Shown here one piece after another: positions 1 to 9,586 of a DNA stretch of 64,000 nucleotides (position 1 is its first letter; each line of letters begins with the position of its first letter). The notes beneath the pieces were generated by a model, which did no database searches, was not told where the DNA came from, and worked only from the letters and a program-made list of their open reading frames with translations. A program made the position numbers and the translations under genes. Source of the DNA: 2-01-FULL-41-14 sp046317875 (GTDB lineage Bacteria > Pseudomonadota > Alphaproteobacteria > UBA7879 > UBA5542); the NCBI GenBank assembly GCA_046317875.1, contig JBKCVN010000023.1, forward strand, positions 91,870 through 155,869. Direction: 5' to 3'.

Positions 1-256
1 GATAGTCGAACTGACGGTATAACTTTGATTTGGGATCCTGCAGTTTTTTTAAGGCCGTTTTCAGACATCCCTTGTGGGTATAAGATTTGGATAAAGCGGA
101 CACAACCCGATTCAGATCTGTTTTACAAAATCGCGAATTATATCGAAGACGCTCATAGGGTGATGGTCCTAAAGAGGATAGGTTAATGGATACGCTAAAG
201 CCATCGAAAGCCATCGTAAAGAAAAGACCCAAAAAAATGATGGTTGTTTTTTTCAT
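1..256 (-). CDS. Exported hypothetical protein, 3' end outside window
   Basis: An open frame begins at ATG 256 on the minus strand and runs off the left edge, giving about 85 residues. AGGGA lies a few bases upstream of the ATG. The first ~20 residues (MKKTTIIFLGLFFTMAFDG) look like a signal peptide: two lysines, then a hydrophobic stretch. The visible mature part is polar and basic with two cysteines (FCKTD and KGCLK). I do not recognise a family. It is divergent from the outer-membrane protein gene at 356, so the ~100 bp between them probably holds promoters for both. The function is unknown. The reading frame itself is well supported by start, ribosome site and signal sequence. Confidence 0.6.
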   Translation of the reverse strand, partial: MKKTTIIFLGLFFTMAFDGFSVSINLSSLGPSPYERLRYNSRFCKTDLNRVVSALSKSYTHKGCLKTALKKLQDPKSKLYRQFDY

Positions 257-355
257 ATTAATCCCTGTTTTGTGTTTTTATAAAATTAAGTATATCTGAA
301 GTTTATGTAGATCATAAAACTTTTTTTATATAAAATAAAAATAACAGGGCTGGTA

Positions 356-2938
356 ATGAGAATTATATCGATTCTATATTTTTATTTATTGTTGGGGATT
401 TTTGCCAGTCTTCAGGCATGGTCATTAACAGTAAAACAGATAAAAATTGAAGACAATCAAGGGAGCCCCTATATACTTTTTTCGTTTGATGAAGATTTTC
501 CGCCCGAACCTGACCAAGAAGATGATGAAACGTTACTTTTTGAGTTCCCAGAAGACACCCGGTGGGAAGCTCCCCTTTCTTACAGTTCCCCATCGGGTCT
601 CAGCTATTCCTACATTCCTTATCAAGATGGGGCTGGTGATTTAATCATAAAAAAACCCCCTAATTTTAAAGTGGGTGACCTGAAGAAAGAAGGATCTTTT
701 AATTATAAACTTTATTTTACAAATACAGCAGTACAACCTTCTAAATCTACTCAACTAACGCCCTCACCTTCCTCCCAAATACAAGGCCCCTTAACCATTA
801 AAGGAATACGCGTAGGACAAAAAAATAAAAATACCCGATTGGTGTTAGATTTAAGTCGTTCCACTAAATTTATAATTAAAGAAAATGACGATTTTTCCAA
901 AATCCATATTTTACCCACAGAAATTACCCAATGGATTCCCGCACCCTCTTCAACCCAATCTTTCAAAGCGTTTAAGGGATACAGTCTTGTTAAATTGAAT
1001 GAAGATATTGGAATTGAAGTTTCCCTTCAAAAGGGAACCCGTATTATTCAAGCCGCCCTTCGGGATGAAAAAATCAATGCCCCAAAGTTGGTCATCGATT
1101 TAGGTCCTTCATCCCTAGTCCCCACCATTAATAATGAAATTAGCACAGAAAAAATTGATGATCTTTATACAGAACTTAAGGCCCAAAATAATACCCTGTT
1201 AAGTAAAGGTGATTCTTTTTCCGTTATACCTGAAGTCAGCCCCATTAAAGAAATGAACATGATGGTGCAAAATAATGATACGATCATTCGCCTCATCACC
1301 TCAGATGTCAAAAATTTTGATGTCCAAGAAAATAAAGCCACCCAAGAAGCCACCCTTTTCCTGCCGAAAATTTTGTGGGACACGGTGAAAGTAACCGAAG
1401 AAAAAGCGGGCTTGGTCCAGAAGTACCAAGTGGACCAGACAGATCCCAATCATACAAAGATTATTTTTAAATTACAAAAAGGGTCATCGGTTGTGGGTAA
1501 AAAATCTTTTGGGGAAAAGGGTAATGGGCGCTTTGTTATTTATTTAAACCAAAAAGAAAAAAGAACCCCCACATGGCTGATTGATGCCGCCGCCTCGGAG
1601 CTTTCATATGACGACCTAGAAAAAGAAGACGGTGAAATCTCACAGCTTATTTATGAGGGAGGTATTGCGCCCTATTCGGATGTAGGCACTGGTTTTTATA
1701 TTGGTGTCAAAGCCTCAGCCCTCAGCGGACAACAGAAGTCCGATTCTGCCCACGGAGGATATTCTACCCATCTCAGCCCTTCAAATTTTGGAGGAGGCAT
1801 ACACTTATTGGGGGGATATGGAATGAATTTTGATAAGGTCTATACGGGAGTCGAAGCCAATGTGGGTATTTACGGTGCCGATAACAAAGCCAGTACCACA
1901 TTAAACACAGCTGAAGTTAACTCTTCTTCCGATATTAAAACATCCTGGGGTATGCTTGGTCGTTTAGGGTACTATATTTCACCCACCAGTCTTCTATACG
2001 GACGCGTAGGTGTACAAAGCACCAGCTTTAGTTATGGAGGAAGTTCTGGATCTTCCGGCGAATTCATTTTTCCGGGCAGCTATAGCCGCCAAAGTCGTAC
2101 GGGATTCTTGTATGGTCTGGGAATGGAATCGGCCTTAAGTGATCGGCTATCTGTCCGTCTTGAGGGGGCCCAAATAAACTATCAAACATTTTCCTATCAA
2201 AATGGAACGTCCCACAAAAAGGATCGGCCCTTATTAAATGAAATTAATATGGGAATCGGTTATAAGCTAAGTCCCATGTCTGGCCCCGCCATGGGGGATG
2301 TGTATGAAGAAAGTGTGGGCACAGGATTTTATTTTGGCGCAGATGGAGGCCTTTCTACCCTTCAGAATCGTCGCCAAGTAAAAGGTGTTAATAATGCGAA
2401 CGCCCTTACATCTTATGATGGAGAGGGATCTACCGTTGACCCCGCCTGGGGAATCTTTGCAGGGTATAGTTATCATAAAGACAAATTTTTTATGGCCGCT
2501 GAAGGCCAGCTATCTTTAACAAAACCTTTTATAAATGAATCCATCAGTCAAGCTGGCACCCCCACCGAAACGTATACAAATAAGCTACAATGGATGTGGG
2601 CGTTAACAGCCCGGCCTGGTTATATTTTCAACCACGGTACCATCGGGTATGGTCGTATAGGTGTGGTGGGGGGCAATTTTGCCCATTCCGCCCAGCATTC
2701 TAATAATCAACGCACCTTTACCACAGGGGGACGCCCCAAAACCCAAGCATGGGGTATTCGAGTAGGTGCAGGGCTTGAGACTTTTGTGAATAATCACTTG
2801 GCCTTGCGCACCGATTATATTCTAGATTATTTGCCAGGCATTAAGATTAAAGATGCCAACGATGGCAGCATTAAAGAAACGATCAATATTATTAACAATG
2901 AATTCAAGCTGGGGCTTTCCTGGTATATTGATCCTTGA
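356..2938 (+). CDS. Outer-membrane protein with AMIN-like N-terminal region and two tandem beta-barrel domains
   Basis: An 860-residue secreted protein. Residues 1-22 form a signal peptide (MRIISILYFYLLLGIFASLQ). Residues ~25-415 contain beta-rich segments resembling AMIN domains; the clearest is near residues 145-195 (PLTIKGIRVGQ, then RLVLDLSRS). Two barrel units follow, each opening with a matching motif: VGTGFYIGV at about residue 443 and VGTGFYFGA at about 654. Each unit is ~200 residues and ends in alternating hydrophobic strands (MGIGYKLSP; FKLGLSWYIDP). The units resemble the small OmpA/Omp25-type barrels common as surface antigens in Alphaproteobacteria. AMIN domains are known to bind peptidoglycan or target proteins in the periplasm. 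Two barrels in one chain with such a long periplasmic part is unusual. AGGG precedes the ATG. The exact role is unknown. Confidence 0.72.
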   Translation: MRIISILYFYLLLGIFASLQAWSLTVKQIKIEDNQGSPYILFSFDEDFPPEPDQEDDETLLFEFPEDTRWEAPLSYSSPSGLSYSYIPYQDGAGDLIIKKPPNFKVGDLKKEGSFNYKLYFTNTAVQPSKSTQLTPSPSSQIQGPLTIKGIRVGQKNKNTRLVLDLSRSTKFIIKENDDFSKIHILPTEITQWIPAPSSTQSFKAFKGYSLVKLNEDIGIEVSLQKGTRIIQAALRDEKINAPKLVIDLGPSSLVPTINNEISTEKIDDLYTELKAQNNTLLSKGDSFSVIPEVSPIKEMNMMVQNNDTIIRLITSDVKNFDVQENKATQEATLFLPKILWDTVKVTEEKAGLVQKYQVDQTDPNHTKIIFKLQKGSSVVGKKSFGEKGNGRFVIYLNQKEKRTPTWLIDAAASELSYDDLEKEDGEISQLIYEGGIAPYSDVGTGFYIGVKASALSGQQKSDSAHGGYSTHLSPSNFGGGIHLLGGYGMNFDKVYTGVEANVGIYGADNKASTTLNTAEVNSSSDIKTSWGMLGRLGYYISPTSLLYGRVGVQSTSFSYGGSSGSSGEFIFPGSYSRQSRTGFLYGLGMESALSDRLSVRLEGAQINYQTFSYQNGTSHKKDRPLLNEINMGIGYKLSPMSGPAMGDVYEESVGTGFYFGADGGLSTLQNRRQVKGVNNANALTSYDGEGSTVDPAWGIFAGYSYHKDKFFMAAEGQLSLTKPFINESISQAGTPTETYTNKLQWMWALTARPGYIFNHGTIGYGRIGVVGGNFAHSAQHSNNQRTFTTGGRPKTQAWGIRVGAGLETFVNNHLALRTDYILDYLPGIKIKDANDGSIKETINIINNEFKLGLSWYIDP

Positions 2939-2989
2939 TTCCTTTAGGTATCTCGGATACATATAAAACAATATTTTGGAAAGTTTTTC

Positions 2990-4288
2990 ATGCAATTTAA
3001 ATCCCCCTTTTTACAAGAGCTTCATCACCGCGGCTTTCTTCATCAATGCACGAACCTTGAAGGTTTGGATACTTTAACAGCCCAAAAATCTATTAGCTTT
3101 TATGTAGGCTATGATGCGACAGCCCCCAGCCTTCATGTGGGAAATTTGATGTCGATTATGTTGTTGCGAATTGGCCAAAGACATGGGCACACACCCATCG
3201 TGATCATGGGGGGGGCCACTACGCGGTTAGGAGACCCCACTTGGAAAGACACGGAACGCCCCTTGTTGGAAGAAGGCACGATTAAGAAAAACATTTCTAC
3301 GATTAAAGGTGTTTTTAAAAAATATTTAAATTTCCAGGATGGATCCAATAAGGCTCTTTTGTTGAATAATGACGATTGGTTTGCCGAAATAAAATATTTG
3401 GATATGCTGCGTGAAGTAGGTCGATTTATTTCCGTGAATCGCATGATGACATTTGATAGCGTGCGTATGCGTCTTGAGCGCGAGCAACCCCTGACATTTT
3501 TAGAATTTAATTATATGGTTTTTCAATCCTATGATTTCCTGCATCTGAATAAAAAATTCGATTGTGTTTTACAGTGTGGCGGATCTGACCAATGGGGTAA
3601 TATTGTCAGCGGTGTGGACCTGATTCGACGGATTAATCAAAAGGAAGCCTTTGGTTTGACTTCCCCTCTTTTAACCACAGCGGGCGGTCAAAAGATGGGC
3701 AAAACAGAAAAGGGGGCCGTGTGGCTTAATGCAGAAAGCCTCTCGGCTTATGACTATTGGCAATTTTGGCGTAATGTGGAAGATGCTGATGTATTAAAAT
3801 TAATAAAAATCTATACAGATGTTCCGGTAACAGAAATAGAATCTTACAAAGGGTTATCCGGTAGTGATCTAAATAAACTAAAAATTCGTCTGGCCGATGA
3901 GGCAACGACCCTGGCCCACGGTCCTGCCGTTCTTGCCGATATTCATGCGACTGTTCAAAAACTGTTCCAAAGCGATGCGTTCGAGGTTGAAGTTTCTGGG
4001 TACGATGAAAAAGGAAACCCTATTCTAAAATCTTCCCTTCCCATTTTCCCTATTGGTCTGACCGCCATAAAAGAAGGTGTTTCTTTAATTCAACTTCTTG
4101 TTCAGTCTGGACTAGCCACCAGTAATGGCGAAGCCCGGCGATTGGTTCGGGGGAATGGATGCGCCGTAAATGGTGAAAAAGTTGTTCAGGAAGATTGCAA
4201 AGTCACGGAACAATACCTTCAAACGCATAATGTGATTAGGCTTTCGGCAGGCAAAAAAAATCACGCCCTTATTCAAGGGATTAAATAA
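2990..4288 (+). CDS. tyrS: Tyrosyl-tRNA synthetase
   Basis: A cytosolic class I aminoacyl-tRNA synthetase that attaches tyrosine to tRNA-Tyr using ATP. The 432-residue length is normal for the bacterial TyrS family. The HIGH-type motif is HVGN (residues 49-52) and the KMSKS-type motif is KMGKT (about 235-239). The tyrosine-site signature QCGGSDQWGN lies between them. The C-terminal ~65 residues form an S4-like RNA-binding domain (GEARRLVRGNGCAVNGEKV). It follows the outer-membrane protein gene by ~50 bp on the same strand and converges on the APC transporter gene. No T-box leader is visible upstream. Confidence 0.96.
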   Translation: MQFKSPFLQELHHRGFLHQCTNLEGLDTLTAQKSISFYVGYDATAPSLHVGNLMSIMLLRIGQRHGHTPIVIMGGATTRLGDPTWKDTERPLLEEGTIKKNISTIKGVFKKYLNFQDGSNKALLLNNDDWFAEIKYLDMLREVGRFISVNRMMTFDSVRMRLEREQPLTFLEFNYMVFQSYDFLHLNKKFDCVLQCGGSDQWGNIVSGVDLIRRINQKEAFGLTSPLLTTAGGQKMGKTEKGAVWLNAESLSAYDYWQFWRNVEDADVLKLIKIYTDVPVTEIESYKGLSGSDLNKLKIRLADEATTLAHGPAVLADIHATVQKLFQSDAFEVEVSGYDEKGNPILKSSLPIFPIGLTAIKEGVSLIQLLVQSGLATSNGEARRLVRGNGCAVNGEKVVQEDCKVTEQYLQTHNVIRLSAGKKNHALIQGIK

Positions 4289-4309
4289 ACCTAGGCCATA
4301 TAAAGAAGC

Positions 4310-5620
4310 CTAACCTTTAGACTGTTTTTGCTGCCATTTCACCAAAATATAAATGGGGGTACTTGCAAAAAACAGAAAACATCCCCACATCATAATTTCG
4401 GGACCTGCCCCGATCATGGCCATTAAAATATAAAGGGTGGCCGGTACACTAATGGCCAACGCCTTTGCCAAATCTCGTTTGCGAAACTTTTGAGGCTGTT
4501 CTAAAAACAGCATAAGTTCTGAGAGCACAGAAAATAAATACGTAATTAAAATAGAAAGGGTGGCGAGGGTCACCATAAAATTAAAAGTCTGAATTAAGTT
4601 CTTACTATAATTCATCCCTAATAAAACAGACATTAGAACAGCAGTGATTATGAGCCCAAAGACAGGAGTTCCTGAAGACGTTGTGCGGCCAAATCGGGCA
4701 GGAAACAATTTATCACGGGCAGCAGCCAGGGGTATTTGGGCTTGAATCAAAAACCAACCATTCAGAGATCCAATACCCCCTAAAGCAGCCGTCCCTGCCA
4801 CCAGAATCGCCCCGATGGGGCCAAAAATATTTTCAGCTGCCACAGCAAATGAAGCCGGTGTTTTCTGCAACACATCGTTCGGCACCAACCCAATAACCAA
4901 AGCCGAGATTGAAATGCAAATAACACCAACAATTAGGGTCCCCACTATGGTGGCAAGAGGAATTGTTCTTTTGGGGTTTTCCACGTGATCTGCTGGAACC
5001 GTAGCACACTCAAGGCCCACAAAGCCCCACATGGTTAACATGCCCACTTCCATTAAAACCATAAATAAAGGCTTACCACTGGGATTAATAACTGCGTAGT
5101 TTTCCATATTCACATGGGGAACAGCGAATACAAATAACAAGGCCAAAGGCAAAATTTTCAAAATCGTAATAATCAAATGAAATCTTCCTGCGAAGGAAAC
5201 ACTGATTAAATTAATAAGGGTCAATCCCCAAATCACCCCTAGTCCCACCATAAAATTTAAGAAGGGGTTAATCACTAGAGAAGGGTATAGAATAGAGATA
5301 TACCCCAAGGTACTTACAATGGTAGCCGTACTACCAACCCATAAGGATATCCAATAGGTCCAGGCTGCCTGGAATCCAATAAAATCCCCAAACCCCACCC
5401 GTGCATAGGCATAGGGCCCCCCTGCTGAGGGTAAAATGGACGACAATTTGGAAAAAACCAACGCAATTAGTAAGGCTGCGCCTAGGGAGACTAACCACCC
5501 CAATAGACTAAGGCTGCCATATGGAGCCAATAAGGAGGGCATGACAAAAATGCCCACACCCACCATGTTCCCTACCACCAGGGCCAGAACAGACCAAAAT
5601 CCTAATTTTTTTTGCATCAT
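4310..5620 (-). CDS. APC-superfamily amino-acid permease/antiporter
   Basis: A 436-residue inner-membrane protein with about 12 hydrophobic segments. The N-terminal GNMVGVGIFVMPS matches the TM1 substrate-binding signature of the APC superfamily (G-x-G-I/V-F). PSAGGPYAYARVGFG matches the conserved TM2-TM3 region. Overall it most resembles the basic amino-acid/polyamine antiporter branch (AdiC, ArcD, YjeH type), but the substrate cannot be read from sequence. It lies 3 bp downstream of the AGCS symporter gene on the same strand, so the two probably form one transcription unit following the tol genes. Host-dependent bacteria commonly use such carriers to import amino acids. The ORF begins with two consecutive ATG codons; either could be used. 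Confidence 0.85.
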   Translation of the reverse strand: MMQKKLGFWSVLALVVGNMVGVGIFVMPSLLAPYGSLSLLGWLVSLGAALLIALVFSKLSSILPSAGGPYAYARVGFGDFIGFQAAWTYWISLWVGSTATIVSTLGYISILYPSLVINPFLNFMVGLGVIWGLTLINLISVSFAGRFHLIITILKILPLALLFVFAVPHVNMENYAVINPSGKPLFMVLMEVGMLTMWGFVGLECATVPADHVENPKRTIPLATIVGTLIVGVICISISALVIGLVPNDVLQKTPASFAVAAENIFGPIGAILVAGTAALGGIGSLNGWFLIQAQIPLAAARDKLFPARFGRTTSSGTPVFGLIITAVLMSVLLGMNYSKNLIQTFNFMVTLATLSILITYLFSVLSELMLFLEQPQKFRKRDLAKALAISVPATLYILMAMIGAGPEIMMWGCFLFFASTPIYILVKWQQKQSKG

Positions 5621-5623
5621 ACC

Positions 5624-6949
5624 CTATAGCGTAAAATCAATTTCTTTGCGTAACTTGAGAATACCAAAAATGTTCATAACATTTAAGAATCCAGCCGCCA
5701 AGGTTAAAAAGATAAGCGCATAGTAAGAATCAAAGTATGAGAAGAAAATAAAGACAGTGGTGGCATAAATATAATACACACGATCCCCCCAATAGGGGTG
5801 GATGAAACGGGCAGCCTTTACTCCCACCAATAAACTAGAGATTAAACTTGGGTAACCCACCGCAAACAAAAAGAAGGGCATAAAGTAATTTAAGTTGCTG
5901 AAGCTACGGGTTAGGGCTTCTTGAATTAATAATCCCCCATCCGTGATAGGCAGTGTCCACACCCCCGTCACCAATACTAAAAGCATGCTGCACAAACACA
6001 CAACAAACGTGTTTAAGAAAACCACCAAAACGGAAAGGCCAGCCTGTTGTTGTTTTTCATTGCTAGAAACCTCGGTTTGTAAAACAGAGGCCAGTCCTGT
6101 ACCCAAATCACTGGCATAGGCAGCACTAGAAAGCCCCTTTGAGATGGTCAATAAAACGGTGCTGCCTGCAAAGCCCCCTACAGCTGCATGACCCGAAAAA
6201 GCGGAAATAATCACCGTTTTTAATAGGGAAGAGAAAGCAGCCGAATTTTCTATAAACACCCACAAACTCATTCCCGTATAGAGCACCATAAAAACAGGTA
6301 AAAATACCGTGGCAACAAAGCCTACTCGATGAATGCCACCTACCACACTGATAACCACCAAAACCAAAAGCCCCAATACAACCGCTGTATCGGGGAAAGA
6401 AAAATTAGAAACGATAGAAGTTTTGATGACACTAAACATATAAATATCAGTGCCATAAACACATAAAAACAAGGCACTGAGTGTGGCAAGAATGGGTAGC
6501 TTCGGAAAGGCCTTACCTAGGTAATACATGGGCCCTCCTTCATATCCTTGGCGTCCATTAGGGATACGATATTTTAAGCCTAAAAATATTTCACCATATT
6601 TGATAATCGACCCGAAAAATGAGACCACACATACCCAGAATAGAGCCCCTGGTCCCCCTACCTTGATGGCCACTGCTACAGTCGCCAGATTTCCAATTCC
6701 GATGCATCCACTTAATGAGGCAAAAAACACCTTTAAGGACGACGTGCCAGGCTCGCCGGTTTTGTTTTCTTTGGAAGACGCAATAAAGTATTTAATGATT
6801 TTTCTGAATTGGGAGAGTTGAAGAAAATTAGATTTAACGGTCAAATAAATAATAGATAAAAATATTAACCAAAAACCAATATATCCCCACAATATTTCAT
6901 CGTTGAAATAAATAATTTTTTCGATAATTGAAGAAAAAAAATCTTTCAT
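5624..6949 (-). CDS. Sodium:alanine/glycine symporter (AGCS family)
   Basis: A 441-residue polytopic membrane protein of the alanine-or-glycine:cation symporter family (AgcS/DagA/AlsT type), which imports alanine or glycine with sodium. The family signature is visible: a CIGIGNLATVAVAI segment followed by GGPGALFW, then KYGEIFLGLKYR and the EGGPMYYLG loop. The length matches the family. It is transcribed toward the APC permease gene 3 bp away, and begins 43 bp after tolB. It occupies the place where pal and ybgF commonly follow tolB in Alphaproteobacteria. The substrate assignment rests on the family only. Confidence 0.88.
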   Translation of the reverse strand: MKDFFSSIIEKIIYFNDEILWGYIGFWLIFLSIIYLTVKSNFLQLSQFRKIIKYFIASSKENKTGEPGTSSLKVFFASLSGCIGIGNLATVAVAIKVGGPGALFWVCVVSFFGSIIKYGEIFLGLKYRIPNGRQGYEGGPMYYLGKAFPKLPILATLSALFLCVYGTDIYMFSVIKTSIVSNFSFPDTAVVLGLLVLVVISVVGGIHRVGFVATVFLPVFMVLYTGMSLWVFIENSAAFSSLLKTVIISAFSGHAAVGGFAGSTVLLTISKGLSSAAYASDLGTGLASVLQTEVSSNEKQQQAGLSVLVVFLNTFVVCLCSMLLVLVTGVWTLPITDGGLLIQEALTRSFSNLNYFMPFFLFAVGYPSLISSLLVGVKAARFIHPYWGDRVYYIYATTVFIFFSYFDSYYALIFLTLAAGFLNVMNIFGILKLRKEIDFTL

Positions 6950-6972
6950 ATTCTTATGATTATATGATTTTT

Positions 6973-6988
6973 ACACTTATACAAGTGT
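6973..6988 (-). terminator. Small inverted repeat after tolB
   Basis: A perfect 6-bp inverted repeat (ACACTT and AAGTGT around ATAC) sits 5 bp past the tolB stop codon. On the minus strand it is followed by an A-rich run, not a T run, so it is not a standard intrinsic terminator. It may be an mRNA 3' stabilising hairpin or a pause site between tolB and the transporter genes. Low confidence. Confidence 0.25.
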
Positions 6989-6992
6989 GAAT

Positions 6993-8306
6993 TTAATTTT
7001 GATTAAAAGGCAATGGTGGAGACCACGCAGGATCCGTACCATCCTCGGGTGTAGGGATTAATTTTTTATGGCGGCCACTTATATGAATGGTATACAGGCG
7101 GGCTTTCCCTCCCTTACCATCCTTACCCCATCTCTCTTGATTATAGAAAAGCAGCATACGACTATTGGGGGCCCACGTGGGGCCTTCTACCAAGAAACCT
7201 GCCGCTATTAATCTTTCTTCCGTTCCATCCGGTTTCATAACCCCAATAAAAAATTGTCCCCCCTCTACTTTGGTAAATGCAATCCACTCTCCATCCGGCG
7301 ACCATACGGGCGTAGCATAAACACCGCCCCCAAAACTGATCCGCTTTATATTGTTCCCAAAAGTATTCATCGTATAAATTTGCTTTTTCCCCCCGCGATC
7401 CGAGTTAAAAACAATCTGACTCCCATCTGGAGAATACGAGGGAGATGTATCGATCACATTCTCATGGGTCAGGCGTTTTGATTTTTGGGTTTGCAAATCC
7501 ACCTCATACAAACTTGAGGTTCCTTTATACGCCTGACTCATAATAATTTTTTTACCATCTGGCGAGAATCTTGGAGCATAGGTAATCCCCTCAAAAGATC
7601 CCACCACGGTGGATTTTCCGTTTTCTAAATCCAACTGAAAAACTTTGGCTTGTTTAGTGTGGGCTCCATAGGACATATAAACAATTTTTTGCGAGTTCGG
7701 AGAAAAACGAGGTGTAATAACAGGTACATCGCCTGAGGTCAGATAATGATGGTTCGCCCCATCTTGATCCATGATGGCCAATCGCTTGATGCGGTTCTTT
7801 TGGGGGCCTTTTTCGGACACATATACGATCCGAGTATCAAAATAACCCTCTTCACCCGTAATCGCTTTATAAATTTTATTAGCCATCAAGTGGGAAAGCC
7901 GACGCCAGTTCTTGGCTTCGGTTTTAAACTGGAAATCCACCAAAACTGTCTGTTCATATACATCCCAAAATTTGAAATGAACATTCAAAAATTGTCCTTC
8001 CAGCTGGGCTTGTGCCACCACCAGTCCCCGGCTATTAATTAATTTCCAATCTTGGAAACGTGGGGTCTCCTCTAAGCCCACCTGGGGCTGCATATAGGCC
8101 TTAGAATCTAAGACCTCTACAAACCCTGTTCGCTCTAAATCATTCACCAAAACTGTGCGCAGCTTGTCTTCCATTTGAGAGTTTCCCTGAAACAAAAGAA
8201 TGGAGAGAGGAAAGGGTTTAACTTGGCCTTGATCAATATCAACAACCACACCCCCATACACGCTTGAGAACAGTATACTTGCTAGGAAAAAGAATATTTT
8301 TTTCAT
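6993..8306 (-). CDS. tolB: Tol-Pal system protein TolB
   Basis: The periplasmic beta-propeller subunit of the Tol system, which spans the envelope and helps outer-membrane invagination at division. It has 437 residues, the usual length. Residues 1-18 are a signal peptide (MKKIFFFLASILFSSVYG). The N-terminal TolB domain is followed by WD40-like repeats of the PD40 type, seen as recurring SPDG/SPNS motifs (ITPRFSPNSQKIVY, APRFSPDGKKII, SPSYSPDGSQIVF, TPVWSPDGEWIAF). The gene starts directly after the tolA stop. In relatives pal follows, but here no pal is next to it, although TolB's partner is normally Pal. Confidence 0.95.
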   Translation of the reverse strand: MKKIFFFLASILFSSVYGGVVVDIDQGQVKPFPLSILLFQGNSQMEDKLRTVLVNDLERTGFVEVLDSKAYMQPQVGLEETPRFQDWKLINSRGLVVAQAQLEGQFLNVHFKFWDVYEQTVLVDFQFKTEAKNWRRLSHLMANKIYKAITGEEGYFDTRIVYVSEKGPQKNRIKRLAIMDQDGANHHYLTSGDVPVITPRFSPNSQKIVYMSYGAHTKQAKVFQLDLENGKSTVVGSFEGITYAPRFSPDGKKIIMSQAYKGTSSLYEVDLQTQKSKRLTHENVIDTSPSYSPDGSQIVFNSDRGGKKQIYTMNTFGNNIKRISFGGGVYATPVWSPDGEWIAFTKVEGGQFFIGVMKPDGTEERLIAAGFLVEGPTWAPNSRMLLFYNQERWGKDGKGGKARLYTIHISGRHKKLIPTPEDGTDPAWSPPLPFNQN

Positions 8307-9137
8307 TTAACCAATTCCTCGGGGGCTGAATCGCAATATGCATTTTTTCCACAAATAATGCTTATCTGCGGGCAGTTTTAAAGGGGAACATTCGGGTGCT
8401 TTTAAAGCTTGGCGTACACTTTGAACCCCCTCTCGAAAAGACCGAAATTTTTGGTCATCTTTTTGGTTGAGAATATGAAGATTGGTAACGTATCCCCGAG
8501 AATCTATATCCACTTCAGCTTCTATGGTCATTTCTTTCTCCGAGAGAACGGCTGGAGGCACCAACCAACATCTTTTCAGTTGCTGCCGCAGGGCATCCAG
8601 TTCGGACAAGCTGATTTTACTGGAAATAAGATCAGCCTCAAAGGCCCGGGGATCTGTGGTCTTGTGCTCAGAGGGTGTAGAAGACGTTTCAAATTGCTGA
8701 ACAGATTGCAAAACTGACTCGAAAGGATCCGATGATTTTTTCTCAGCTTTAGGGGTTTCTGTCCGGGAAATTTCGGATATTTTTTTGGGTTTGTCTTCAG
8801 AAATAGGCGTTTTTTCCATAACAGGACTGGGCGTCTTTGAACGTGCAGGTTTGGGGGAAAGTGGTACTGGTTTTTCTTCAATAATTTTTTTTTGTACCAC
8901 AGGAGCAACAATGGGTTTTCCCACTTTATAGGTGGGTTTTTTATACTCACTTAAGGAGGGAAGCTTTTTTTGAATCCGCTGGGGTGATTGGGTAATGCTA
9001 TCGATCGGAACCATGGAAACGGCAATTACCCTACTAGGGGGTATTTCTTTTTTGAATGTGGGAAGCCCTACTAGAAGAACTAGAATCAATAAAAGGTGAA
9101 ACCCACCCGAAATTAAAAAAGATTGTCGATCAATCAT
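8307..9137 (-). CDS. tolA: TolA-like energy transducer of the Tol system
   Basis: A 276-residue protein with one N-terminal transmembrane helix (residues ~8-26, SFLISGGFHLLLILVLLVG), a central Pro/Lys/Ser-rich linker (~60-150) and a C-terminal globular domain (~170-276) with two cysteines near its end. This is the TolA arrangement: the helix engages TolQR, and the linker reaches across the periplasm to TolB/Pal. It is shorter than the ~420-residue E. coli protein, as is common in Alphaproteobacteria. The start overlaps the tolR stop by one base (TAATG), suggesting translational coupling. The assignment depends on context and architecture, since TolA sequences diverge strongly. Confidence 0.85.
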   Translation of the reverse strand: MIDRQSFLISGGFHLLLILVLLVGLPTFKKEIPPSRVIAVSMVPIDSITQSPQRIQKKLPSLSEYKKPTYKVGKPIVAPVVQKKIIEEKPVPLSPKPARSKTPSPVMEKTPISEDKPKKISEISRTETPKAEKKSSDPFESVLQSVQQFETSSTPSEHKTTDPRAFEADLISSKISLSELDALRQQLKRCWLVPPAVLSEKEMTIEAEVDIDSRGYVTNLHILNQKDDQKFRSFREGVQSVRQALKAPECSPLKLPADKHYLWKKCILRFSPRGIG

Positions 9138-9586
9138 TATTTTTTAATGGTATCCCGTAATGCATTCGATACTAAAGAGACCTTTGTATATCCTGCTTCA
9201 TTAACAAGCCCCATGACTTCCATCACATGGCCATAGGGAATGCTCTGATCAGCCCGAATATATAAAGGAGATTCATAATTGCGACGCGTAATAGCATTTA
9301 ACTTAGTCACCAGCTGACCTAATTTAACTGGCGTTTCTTGAATATAAAGTTCGCGCTTAGCTGTAAGAGTTAAAACCAAAGGGTCGGCTTTGGCTTTTAG
9401 GCTGGAAGCACGGGTTTTTGGAAGGGTTACCTGAACCCCTGCCGTTAACAAAGGGGCCGAAATCATGAACACAATCAACAGTACCAACATAACGTCCACC
9501 AAAGGTGTGACATTGATTTCACTAACGGGACGATAGGTTCCCTTGTAACGGCTTTTGCTTTTTGAACGTCCCCCCATGCCCCCCAT
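9137..9586 (-). CDS. tolR: Tol system proton-channel subunit TolR (ExbD family)
   Basis: A 149-residue ExbD/TolR protein of the inner membrane. A Gly/Ser/Lys/Arg-rich cytoplasmic tail (~20 residues) precedes a single transmembrane helix with the conserved aspartate, in INVTPLVDVMLVLLIVFMI. This residue carries protons through the TolQ/TolR motor. A periplasmic domain follows (~50-149, including YIRADQSIPYGHVMEVM, typical of the family). It overlaps both neighbours by one base at TAATG junctions, indicating coupled translation of tolQ-tolR-tolA. Confidence 0.95.
   Translation of the reverse strand: MGGMGGRSKSKSRYKGTYRPVSEINVTPLVDVMLVLLIVFMISAPLLTAGVQVTLPKTRASSLKAKADPLVLTLTAKRELYIQETPVKLGQLVTKLNAITRRNYESPLYIRADQSIPYGHVMEVMGLVNEAGYTKVSLVSNALRDTIKK

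Noticed and set aside
2939..2989. T-box leader before tyrS
   Set aside because: The gap is only about 50 bp with no T-box motif or antiterminator structure, and T-boxes are not expected in Alphaproteobacteria.
4975..4990. CCACGTG element as a third parS site
   Set aside because: Only the central CACGTG is shared; the flanks do not form the palindrome of parS. It lies in the coding region of the APC permease.
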